Of a stretch of DNA of 64,000 bases, positions 43,701 to 52,887 are shown piece after piece. The DNA is taken from positions 450,001 through 514,000 of the forward strand of contig JAJOZX010000939.1 in assembly GCA_023014485.1 (NCBI GenBank), written 5' to 3'. Position 1 is the first letter of the stretch. Every line of letters begins with the position of its first letter. A program made the position numbers and the translations under genes. The stretch comes from Bathynomus jamesi (lineage: Eukaryota > Arthropoda > Malacostraca > Isopoda > Cirolanidae). The notes beneath the pieces were generated by a model. That model ran no database searches. It was not told the origin of the DNA and saw only the letters and a program-made list of their open reading frames with translations.

Positions 43701-43991
43701 CGCAAGACCACACAACAGTTTGCAAACAAGAGAGGCCATCACAAAAATGCGCTTGACTCTGTTACCCCACCCTCCATACAGCCCGGATCTGGCACCTCCA
43801 GACTTCCATTTGTTTGGGCTAGTGAAGGATGCTATTCGTGGAAGAAAGTTTCAAAGTGACGATGAGATTGTTGAGGAGGTTAAGAGGTGGCTCCAGCGGA
43901 ACCCAGTGGACTTTTACCAGCAAGGAATAAAGGCCCTTGTTTCGAGGTGAAGGAAAGCCGTAGAAAAGGATGAAGACTATGTGGAAAAATA
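40793..43991 (+). pseudogene. mariner transposase, interrupted
   Basis: First part: DVHRKQSAVIEFLTAEKETV, DRSTVGCWSKRVRSSERGRA, VTYKELSLELGISEGSVNMI. After a frameshift at about 41160 come TEDHKAQRK and RIVTGEKTWVHHFEPETK (first catalytic Asp of TGDETW changed to Glu/Lys context), then DMKGVIL. The LINE interrupts here. Second part from about 43580: KKGQTINSEAYIAIL, LLHYNARPHNSLQTREAITK (catalytic HDN changed to HYN), PYSPDLAPPDFHLFGLVKDA and KALVSR, then a stop and RKAVEKDEDYVEK. Dead. Confidence 0.88.
41463..43577 (+). pseudogene. R4/Dong-like LINE with central reverse transcriptase deleted
   Basis: Single-ORF type LINE. N-terminal part: Ser/Pro-rich region (SPPSSPGSSDSSLPSTARSR), then a coiled basic linker (KLTEQLTQARRELNQLKQYF, KIKRKYNLRDNQL). 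The reverse transcriptase entry follows (YWKPLFETPEHYNQDADWIE; LDKLPNFWLKQATALHHHY; ETPEWLTSGD). The palm and catalytic boxes are absent. Sequence jumps to a thumb-like KNYRRTTSIRRITGMI block, then a CRFCHVEVESVGHLISGC zinc knuckle and a restriction-like endonuclease (VKPDIVVWDKRERSALLIEV; REKITKYQALIYDIKRNW). Inserted in the mariner transposase; several stops. Confidence 0.78.
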
Positions 43992-44101
43992 AAAACTTGT
44001 AGAAGAGGTATGTAACTACTTGTGTACAAAATTTCTAGAACTTACAAGGAAACTTGGAAAGAAAAAAAAAGGTGTGGCAAAATATATTGAGTGGTCCTCA
44101 T

Positions 44102-45074
44102 ACCTTGGTTAGAGTCCCATCTATCACATATATATAAAAATAATATGTTTCTGACCAACAAAAAGGGGTCCGGCGGTTAATGGGTTAAGGACAATGCTTG
44201 ACGTAATTTCTAACTAGTTCATAAAATTATTGGGACCTTAGTTTGTAAAAAGAACACTAGTAAGATTTCGAGAAGCAGGAAATTATTAAAACGAGGCGCC
44301 ATTAGTTGCGTAGCTGGCTGATTGTAAAGTTATACATTAGATTATATTCTGTAGTAATTTTGAAAATCTGTTTATTGCAGTTTTCAAGTGTGCTGATTTA
44401 TTTGAGTTAAATAAATTTGGCTGAAATAGATATTGAAATATTTCGAATAAAATTAATAATTTTCAAGTTATAAAAGTTAGAATGAAGTGAAATTAATTTC
44501 AAATTTGTGGAACAGCGAGTTTGTTGCGTCGCAGTGGGCATTTCGCGAAGTTTTGTCAGCTCCTCTACGGTAAACAGTTAATAGTATTATTGTAACATAA
44601 ATAGTTATTTATATTGAACGTAGAATTAATAATGAAGGTATGATTATTTCTTAATATTTAGGTTTGGTTTTACGTTGCTACAGTCCCTGAACGTTTGTGC
44701 CTTCAACTGATTGGAGGTTATCATCATTTGAGAAGCCTGACATATTGATGTGAGGTAAAATAATTAATTTAAAGAATGCGTTACGGTAGTGAATTATTTA
44801 TATGGCGAAATTATCCTAATGTTTATAAATTATTGTATAAGTGTATGCCTAATGTAATTTTTTGTATTATATTTGTATTTGCATTAAATATTTAGTGTTA
44901 ATATGTTTAGTATTTACAGGCGTCTGGTTTGGGGCACGAACTACGATTTAAAGAGACAAATCACAAATCAGAAGTTAAATCTTCGTCAGAAACAGGGATA
45001 TTTGTTTTTACTCAGTTTATGCAACATAATGCCAGTTCGGCATTCAAATCCGTTAACCCAAATAAGCTTCATAA
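44102..45074. other. AT-rich spacer
   Basis: No element ends or coding motifs were recognised on either strand. Confidence 0.6.
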
Positions 45075-45082
45075 GATCTTTT

Positions 45083-45283
45083 GGTGCTCTTCCAATACGT
45101 GCTCTACCGTAAAATTTACATTCCAATATGTGCTAACTAACGAAAATATCACGACCTAACCTAACCAATCGTCAAGGGCGTACAATTGACCTAACGATTG
45201 GTTAGGTTAGGTCATGATATTTTCGTTAGTTAGCACATATTGGAATGTAAATTTTACGGTAGAGCACGTATTGGAAGAGCACC
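45083..45283 (-). mobile_element. TTAGG-core foldback, copy 2, with 8-bp duplication
   Basis: A 201-bp near-perfect palindrome with GATCTTTT at 45075-45082 and 45284-45291. The ends are GGTGCTCTTCC and GGAAGAGCACC. The arm contains GTGCTCT twice, then TTTACATTCCAATATGT and the shared core GCTAACTAACGAAAATATCA, CGACCTAACCTAACCAATCG. The loop CAAGGGCGTACAATTGAC is the complement of the loop in the other copies, so this copy lies in reverse orientation. No coding capacity. Confidence 0.93.
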
Positions 45284-45291
45284 GATCTTTT

Positions 45292-46714
45292 CAGTCTTTA
45301 AATTTTCTCACTGTATTTTGGAGGCTCAATTGCACTTAATCTAATATCTGTTCAAGGCCATTTCACTCTTAAGTTTAATGTTTGTTAACATTCGTTAACG
45401 ATGTTTGTATGTTGATGTTCGTTTCGTGTGACAAACTTTAAATAAGAGTTACAATTTATGGGCCTTTATTTTGATAAGGTCCTTCAATAAAGTAACTATA
45501 AATCACAGTATTAATTACCGTCCATACCTCAGTTTTCCAAAGTTCAGACATTAGGAATTGGCTTGAACACAGATTAAGAATGAAATTCCAAAATAAAATA
45601 TTACCCTCCTGAAGAAGGAAATGAGACAAAGACCGGATCTGCAGAAGTCATTCCCGATGTAATAGGAAAATACGGTTACAAGCAAAGAACGGTTATATGT
45701 TTTCAGAGTTATAGACACTTTTATGAAGAAGTATGGATACAGATTAAAGAGTAGTTGGAACAAAATGAGCTAAATCATATGACATATATACTTACTTGAG
45801 CGATACTCTGGATGGTTTTGAACGGCAGTTCAGGATCGACCTGTGGTCGACCCCTCTTCAGCATCCCGCCTCATTTGCAGGGTTTGGTGGAAGACGGAAT
45901 TTGTTTCCGCGCTCCTCCTGCCTTCGTAGCCAGCAAGTCCTTGAAATTATTCAGGTTGGTGTGCCGGAGGTTCCTCAGTTCTCTGGGCGGAATATTGAAG
46001 CTCTTTCGGATCTCGTATCCTGAGAATATTTTCCATCCTCGTTTTCATGGCCCTCTGCCCCACCGCTGCTGGGACAGTACAGAATCTGCTCCTTCTCTCA
46101 CTTCAGTGTGTTTCTATTTCATTTCTAAGGTTAGGGACGCAGCCATTGAGTATATTATTGTGTACTGCTTGCATACTCTTTCCAGAGAGGAGAATTTCAG
46201 GGATGGAGCCGAGACCAGTAGTGTTCATCTTTCTTTTCTTCTATCTTAGATATAAAAGTCCTTTGTATGGCTTCTATGTTTGCGATGTCTCATTCTCTGT
46301 ATGGACTTGTGAATACTGAGCAAAATACTCAATTATTGGTAGGACTAGAGTCTAGTCCTAGACTCTTCCACAATTTTAGCATGATGTTTGATTTTCTGCT
46401 TTGGGAGCTCCTCCAGGTATCTAATTCCCATTACTTTTCTCGCTGTTGTAATTTTGATGTTATATATATATATATATATTATATATAAAATTTTATTTAC
46501 ATTAAAATTCAAGGGATATGAGCCAGCCAAAATCACTTCTTTCATTAAAGTTACCGATAGTTCTTATCCATTTTACATTAGTTTGGAGTTCCCTTGATCC
46601 TTACATGGATTAACTTTTAGTGTTTAGCATAAATATGCAATACCCTTTATTAGGTGTATATATATATGTATATATACAGTATATATATATATATATATAC
46701 ATACATATACACAC
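45292..46714. other. Unassigned region with open frames
   Basis: Overlapping frames of 70-145 codons at 45796-46319 (plus) and, on the minus strand, a stretch reading IPPRELRNLRHTNLNNFKDL do not match a family I recognise. It contains TA microsatellites at about 46461-46480 and 46660-46700. It could be an old element or host sequence. Confidence 0.4.
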
Positions 46715-47575
46715 AAATGGTCAGAAGACAGCAACATGACAGTTAACACCGAGAAATTTCAGCTCTTGAGATATGGTAGAAAAGAGGAACTTAAACAGAC
46801 TGCATATTATGCTCCAGATAGACAGGAAAATCAGAGAAGCCTTGAAAGAGATCGATATGAGGGTAATAATGACCGCTCATGCAAAATTGAAACACAAAAT
46901 CAGATAGCGATAATAAAGCAAAAAGAATCGCGGGACAGGTACTAAGAACGTTCAAATGAAGGGACAGGATAGTAATGATTCCCCTGTTAAAAATACTGAT
47001 TTTACCAAAACTTGAACACTGCTCAGTTTTGACGTCCCCATATAAAAAGGAAGCAATTAATAAACTAGAAGAAATGCAGAGACATTTCATAGCAAGACGT
47101 AAACTAAATCTGTTCTCCCTGGAAAGAAGAGAGAGGTACACCATAATCTACATATGGAAAATGATCGAAAAACTGGTACCAAACCTAAAACTAAACCCAA
47201 TTACCATTCAAAAACACTGCAAAATAGGAAAGGCAGAATGTGTAGTGCTTCCAAATTAAAGGCCCGACAAGGGACCTCCTCAACTGAAGGAAAATAGCTT
47301 GGTTGTCAGGAGGCCAAGACTTTTTAATCAGCTTCCAAAAGACCTCAGAAACGTTACAGGGGTCAAAGTTGAAGTCTTCAAGAGAAGATTAGATGCCTGA
47401 CTCAGGACGGTACCAGATCAGCCGGGTGTACCTGGCTATGTACGGTGGAGAGCGCAAGAAAGCAACTCGCTTCTCCACCAAGCCAGACCTAGAGGCGGGG
47501 CCACCAGCTTGACCTTCGTGTGAAGAGAGAACAACGCACGGAACAGCAACGACGTTAACGAGGTGTGGGTGTGTA
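46715..47575 (+). pseudogene. LINE-E 3' end, copy 2
   Basis: Starts within the post-palm region (MTVNTEKFQLLRYGRKEELK). Then come ILILPKLEHCSVLTSPYKKE, LNLFSLERRERYTIIYIWKM, EKLVPNLKLNPIT, RLFNQLPKDLRN and VEVFKRRLDA, followed by a stop and LRTVPDQPGVPGY. The 3' end AACAGCAACGACGTTAACGA then GGTGTGGGTGTG(TA)n matches copy 1 at 34.4 kb, which defines the family's 3' terminus. Several frameshifts. It lacks the catalytic domain. Confidence 0.82.
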
Positions 47576-47690
47576 TATATAATATATTATATAATATATA
47601 TATATATATATATGCAGTAAAATCACAGAATAACACGTGATCTTATTAATAAGCAAACAACCACAGGGAAAAGGAAAAAGAAACACGAAA

Positions 47691-47727
47691 TCCGAGCGCT
47701 TTCGTGATATATTCACATCTTCAGGGA
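47691..47727 (-). ncRNA. Hammerhead-like motif (family C, minus)
   Basis: Mirror copy of 47753-47789 with the same core, helix II and helix III. Confidence 0.65.
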
Positions 47728-47752
47728 AAAACAAGTAAGTATTACTTGTTTT

Positions 47753-47789
47753 TCCCTGAAGATGTGAATATATCACGAAAGCGCTCGGA
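47753..47789 (+). ncRNA. Hammerhead-like motif (family C, plus)
   Basis: Stem I UCC/GGA (3 bp), core CUGAAGA, one extra U, helix II GUGA/AUAUA/UCAC, GAA, self-complementary helix III AGCGCU and a C at the cleavage position. Confidence 0.68.
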
Positions 47790-47840
47790 TTTCGTGTTTC
47801 TTTTTCCTTTTCCCTGTGGTTGTTTGCTTATAAAAAAAAA

Positions 47841-47869
<29 letters not shown>

Positions 47870-47875
<6 letters not shown>

Positions 47876-48150
47876 AACTCAGAATGGTCCCCTGAGAAAC
47901 TTATATGTTAAACACAGACCGTGCATGGAACAAGGAACTCTTCTGGGAAAATTAAATCCACTATAGTCCGAATAAGTAATGGTAAATGACAAATACCATA
48001 GTTTTTCTTTTCATGATGCAAGCCCGACGTGGGCAACGGGTCTCTCGCAAAGAGGTCCCATAAATATAGCTTCCTTCGCAGCTATCTGCAAAGTAGACAG
48101 GATCCAGCTTTGGGACATGGATCTAGGGTTTAAAGCAGCCTAGCCCTATA
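47870..48150 (-). repeat. Repeat family F, copy at 47.9 kb
   Basis: Matches 34805-35080 over most of its length (CTCAGAATGG, GACCGTGCATGGAACAAGGA, CCCGACGTGGGCAACGGGTC) with small indels. It ends in (TA)n. Confidence 0.85.
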
Positions 48151-48273
48151 TATATATATAATATATATATATATATTATAATATATATATATATATGAAA
48201 ATTATTTCACGAAAGTAACACGTGAAAAATATTTATGATGAATAAAACCACGAAGGAAAGGAAACACAAAAAG

Positions 48274-48313
48274 GTGCTCAAGCGCTTTCGTCTAATGACA
48301 TCCTCAGGAACAC
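48274..48313 (-). ncRNA. Hammerhead-like ribozyme motif (PLE-A)
   Basis: Stem I GUGUUC/GAGCAC (6 bp), core CUGAGGA, extra U, helix II GUC/AUUA/GAC, GAA, palindromic helix III AGCGCU, U at the cleavage position. Confidence 0.8.
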
Positions 48314-48715
48314 TGAAGTACATAAAAGGTTACGGCCTATATATAGGTTACAGAAAGAAAAAAAAAAATAAATAAATACATACACACAAACATATATATA
48401 TATATATATATATAACATACATATCTACACACATATATATATATATATATGCAATAAACGGAGAAGTAAAAATAAAAATTAAAAATTAAAATTAGAGGAT
48501 TAACAAGAGGCATACAGATTTGTAAGGAAAAATATCGATTTTTAGCACAAGATCAAATGAATTATAAAAATACAAATTTATACTGGAAATCTGCCCGGGT
48601 TTTAACACTTGCCTTTTAGAGTCAAGTTTCGATATATATAAAAATAAAATGAAGATTAAAAGTTAATAAAGTAGCGTACAAGTTTACCAAAGATTTAGCG
48701 TCCTACCCTTTTTAT

Positions 48716-50847
48716 CTAAATTGTTTTGAAGGAATTCAAAACAACAGGATCGAGTTGAAAAAGACCTTTGCTTATGTTGAAGTTATTTGAAAGTTGGATA
48801 ATGGCAGACTCAAGAATATTTCTATTGACAATGTTGCTAGAATGAAATAAAACTGAAGCATTATTCCAATCAATACAGTGGGATAACTCTGACAAATGGA
48901 CAAAAAGAGCACTGGACAACTGTCCTGTTCTAACGGAATATTGATGCTGTTTTATACGTGTGTGCAAATCCTTTCCCGTCTGACCTATGTAAAAGGAATC
49001 ACATTGTTTACACCCAATTTTATAGATAATGCCTGAATTATTGGTAGGGCTATTTTTTACTATGATATTTTTCACAATATTGTTATATGAAAATACTACA
49101 TTAATATCCAAAAGTTTAAGTACATTAGCAATGCCTAAAAAGCCCGGGAAAAATGGAAGTACTAAAATATTTTTTGACAAAGTACGAGTGTTATTATTGA
49201 CACGATAGAAAGTTCGTTTTGCCTTGTTGAGACAAGATTCCATAAACGCAGATGGTAACACAGATCACTTCCAATACCGTTGATTTTTTCCAATTCGGCA
49301 TCGATGTATTCCGGACTGGCGATCCTAAGGGCGCGGAGAAACATTGATGAAAAAATGGCCTTCTTAGTGGGGGTGTCATGTCCCGAGTAAAAGTGTACGT
49401 AGGACAAATTGTTTGTTGTTTTCCGATAGATACTAAACTTAAAACCTGGGCTTTCCCTATGTACCCGCACATCCAAAAATGGGATTGAATTGTCTTGTTC
49501 CACTTCTAAAGTAAACTTAATGGAGGGGACTTGATCATTTAACTGAAGGAGGAAGTTATCCAGGTCACGATTCATGGGCCAGATACACAAAATATCGTCG
49601 ACGTACCGCAACCAAGGGATGCCAACCCCCAGGATTCTCGGAATGTAAGTAATTTCGAAAAACTCCATATAAATATTGGAGAGGAGGGGCGATAAGGGGT
49701 TGCCCATGGCCATCCCAAACACTTGTTGATAATACTCGTTATTGAAAGTGAATTTACAGTCTTTGATGCAAAGCTTAATAAGTTCCAAAACAATGTGTGA
49801 AGGTAGTGGCAGGTCATACTTATGTAATTCTTGGGAGAGAAAGTCAAGCATCAATCGGCACTTTTGTAAACAATGAACAAACGTCAAAACTGATCAATCT
49901 ATCGTTAGTTTCAGTACGTGCATTATTCAATTTTTCAGTAAGATCCATGGAATTTTTTACATGTGAATCAGAGATAGTTCCGAGAATGGGGGACAAGACT
50001 TTGACAAGCCATTTGGAGAGTTTATAAGTAATAGAGCCCACCGAGCTAATAATAGGGCGCATAGGGTTGCCAGGTTTGTGGGTTTTAATAAGACCGTAAA
50101 GGTAGGGCAGAGAAGGTGAAGTGGACATGAAAAGCGGAATTAAGTCCTTATGATCTTTGAGAATGCGTTTCAAGCCACTATTAAATGATTTGATGACGTC
50201 ATCCTGCGGGTTCTTCCTAAGTTTGCTGTATGTGGCGGGGTCCTGGAGAAGCTCGTTCATCTTTCCGATGTAGTCCACTTTGTCCATAATAACTATGGTG
50301 TTAGCCTTGTCTGCTTTAGTAATATGGAGCTCCCCATCTTTTTTTAATTGTGAGAGGCCATCGCGAAAACGTTTAGGAAAGTTATCTTCGTAATTACCAT
50401 TCGCCGCACTATAAACGAGGCCTTTAACTATGTTAAACAAATACTGAGGGAGATTACACTGTTTTTCAAAACACGCGAGACTGTAACAAATTTGTAAAGC
50501 CGAAGGTTTTTTAACAATAAAAAAGGACATACCATATCCAAGGGCACTTTTTGCATCGTCACTAATGTTTTTCGAAGAAAGGTTCAAAACACACTTTGAG
50601 CTTGCTTTTTTACTCCACTGACTATTTCGAATGAGACTTTTAATTTTCGATCCAAAATGTTACGAAGTGAAGTAGTTCTCCGACGCAACTCGTTGTAAAT
50701 TTCATCAAACAAAGGTTGGATCCACGGTTGGGGAATAACGGTTACAAAATTATGTTTGGCGATGTTTAAATTTTTGAAGGCGGACCACTCATTTTGTCTG
50801 GTGACTTCAATATGTTTCTTTAAAATTAATCTGCTGAAGTTGTCCAC
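48716..50847 (-). pseudogene. PLE-A reverse transcriptase plus GIY-YIG, nearly full length
   Basis: The longest Penelope protein in the window. Order on the minus strand: N-terminal region (SRLILKKHIEVTRQNEWSAF), HITKADKANTIVIMDKVDYI, LPYLYGLIKTHKPGNPMRPI, LISFDVCSLFTKVPID, MAMGNPLSPLLSNIYMEFF, WLRYVDDILCIW (catalytic), NSIPFLDVRVHR, then GIIYKIGCKQCDSFYIGQTG and DLHTRIKQHQYS of the endonuclease, and LSHCIDWNNASVL. Breaks: a frame change near 50640, a 5-bp deletion near 49850 and one missing C near 49257. Apart from these three the protein is well preserved. Confidence 0.92.
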
Positions 50848-52288
50848 TTCACCTTCTCTGCCCTACCTTTACGGTCTTATTAAAACCCACAAACCTGGCA
50901 ACCCTATGCGCCCTATTATTAGCTCGGTGGGCTCTATTACTTATAAACTCTCCAAATGGCTTGTCAAAGTCTTGTCCCCCATTCTCGGAACTATCTCTGA
51001 TTCACATGTAAAAAATTCCATGGATCTTACTGAAAAATTGAATAATGCACGTACTGAAACTAACGATAGATTGATCAGTTTTGACGTTTGTTCATTGTTT
51101 ACAAAAGTGCCGATTGATGATATGCTTGACTTTCTCTCCCAAGAATTACATAAGTATGACCTGCCACTACCTTCACACATTGTTTTGGAACTTATTAAGC
51201 TTTGCATCAAAGACTGTAAATTCACTTTCAATAACGAGTATTATCAACAAGTGTTTGGGATGGCCATGGGCAACCCCTTATCGCCCCTCCTCTCCAATAT
51301 TTATATGGAGTTTTTCGAAATTACTTACATTCCGAGAATCCTGGGGTTGGCATCCCTTGGTTGCGGTACGTCGACGATATTTTGTGTATCTGGCCCATGA
51401 ATCGTGACCTGGATAACTTCCTCCTTCAGTTAAATGATCAAGTCCCCTCCATTAAGTTTACTTTAGAAGTGGAACAAGACAATTCAATCCCATTTTTGGA
51501 TGTGGGTACATAGGGAAAGCCCAGGTTTTAAGTTTAGTATCTATCGGAAAACAACAAACAATTTGTCCTACGTACACTTTTACTCGGGACATGACACCCC
51601 CACTAAGAAGGCCATTTTTTCATCAATGTTTCTCCGCGCCCTTAGGATCGCCAGTCCGGAATACATCGATGCCGAATTGGAAAAAATCAACGGTATTGGA
51701 AGTGATCTGTGTTACCCATCTGCGTTTATGGAATCTTGTCTCAACAAGGCAAAACGAACTTTCTATCGTGTCAATAATAACACTCGTACTTTGTCAAAAA
51801 ATATTTTAGTACTTCCATTTTTCCCGGGCTTTTTAGGCATTGCTAATGTACTTAAACTTTTGGATATTAATGTAGTATTTTCATATAACAATATTGTGAA
51901 AAATATCATAGTAAAAAATAGCCCTACCAATAATTCAGGCATTATCTATAAAATTGGGTGTAAACAATGTGATTCCTTTTACATAGGTCAGACGGGAAAG
52001 GATTTGCACACACGTATAAAACAGCATCAATATTCCGTTAGAACAGGACAGTTGTCCAGTGCTCTTTTTGTCCATTTGTCAGAGTTATCCCACTGTATTG
52101 ATTGGAATAATGCTTCAGTTTTATTTCATTCTAGCAACATTGTCAATAGAAATATTCTTGAGTCTGCCATTATCCAACTTTCAAATAACTTCAACATAAG
52201 CAAAGGTCTTTTTCAACTCGATCCTGTTGTTTTGAATTCCTTCAAAACAAATTTAGATAAAAAGGGTAGGACGCTAAATCTTTGGTAA
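50846..52288 (+). pseudogene. PLE-A plus-strand copy, 5'-truncated
   Basis: Starts at TSPSLPYLYGLIKTHKPG and continues LFTKVPIDDMLDFLSQELHK without the 5-bp deletion of the minus copy. A missing G near 51346 breaks the frame just before the YVDD box, which is still present in sequence (about 51370). A two-base problem near 51502 follows (DVGT for DVRVH). From 51515 the frame is open through the GIY-YIG domain (KIGCKQCDSFYIGQTG) to LNLW and the stop at 52288. Defects differ from the minus copy. Confidence 0.92.
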
Positions 52289-52520
52289 ACTTGTACGCTA
52301 CTTTATTAACTTTTAATCTTCATTTTATTTTTATATATATCGAAACTTGACTCTAAAAGGCAAAGTGTTAAAACCCGGGCAGATTTCCAGTATAAATTTG
52401 TATTTTTATAATTCATTTGATCTTGTGCTAAAAATCGATATTTTTCCTTACAAATCTGTATGCCTCTTTGTTAATCCTCTAATTTTAATTTTTAATTTTT
52501 ATTTTTACTTCTCCGTTTAT

Positions 52521-52588
<68 letters not shown>

Positions 52589-52626
52589 TGATGAATAAAA
52601 CCACGAAGGAAAGGAAACACAAAATG

Positions 52627-52666
52627 GTGCTCAAGCGCTTTCGTCTAATGACATCCTCAGGAACAC
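52627..52666 (-). ncRNA. Hammerhead-like ribozyme motif (PLE-A)
   Basis: Identical in all core and stem positions to 48274-48313. Confidence 0.8.
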
Positions 52667-52766
52667 TGAAGTACATAAAAAGGTTAAGCCTATATATGTA
52701 TGTTATTTATTTATTTTTTTTTCTTTCTGTAACCTATATATAGGCCGTAACCTTTTATGTACTTCA

Positions 52767-52806
52767 GTGTTCCTGAGGATGTCATTAGACGAAAGCGCTT
52801 GAGCAC
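52767..52806 (+). ncRNA. Hammerhead-like ribozyme motif (PLE-A)
   Basis: Stem I GUGUUC (52767-52772) with GAGCAC (52801-52806), core CUGAGGA, extra U, helix II GUC/AUUA/GAC, GAA, AGCGCU and U. Confidence 0.8.
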
Positions 52807-52887
52807 CTTTTTGTGTTTCCTTTCCTTCGTGGTTTTATCATCATATATTATATATATATATATAAAAAAAATATATATATATATATA

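Larger units (their letters stand above)
40606..44101 (+). mobile_element. mariner transposon (DD34D) split by an R4-like LINE
   Basis: The ends share CACTCAATATATTTTG (left 40620, right in complement at about 44077-44093) and form inverted repeats of about 30 bp with mismatches. The excess length (3.5 kb against about 1.4 kb) is explained by the LINE at 41463-43577. Confidence 0.85.
47600..47840. repeat. Penelope-type terminal repeat palindrome with facing hammerheads (family C)
   Basis: Two inverted copies of about 95 bp, 47638-47735 and 47740-47835, are joined by AAGTAAGTATTACTT. Each carries a hammerhead-like motif and a tail rich in CTTTTTCCTTTTCCCTGTGG. Bounded by (TA)n. Confidence 0.88.
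48195..52840. mobile_element. Penelope-like element PLE-A, palindromic copy 2 (largest)
   Basis: A nearly full-length minus-strand copy (48195-50847) is joined head-to-head at about 50845 to a 5'-truncated plus copy (50846-52590), followed by an extra terminal-repeat palindrome (52588-52840). The 3' UTR (48450-48715 and 52290-52520) and terminal repeats with hammerhead motifs match between arms. The junction shows TGTCCAC shared by both sides. Arms differ by single-base and small indels, so they are independent copies or old duplicates. (TA)n tracts flank and interrupt it. Confidence 0.92.
52588..52840. repeat. PLE-A terminal-repeat palindrome
   Basis: The sequences 52588-52690 and 52735-52840 are inverted copies of the terminal repeat, separated by about 45 bp of T-rich sequence. 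Each carries one hammerhead motif. Confidence 0.88.

Noticed and set aside
45796..46319. A host gene in overlapping plus-strand frames
   Set aside because: Three overlapping frames are open at once, there is no recognisable domain, and no splice structure could be argued.
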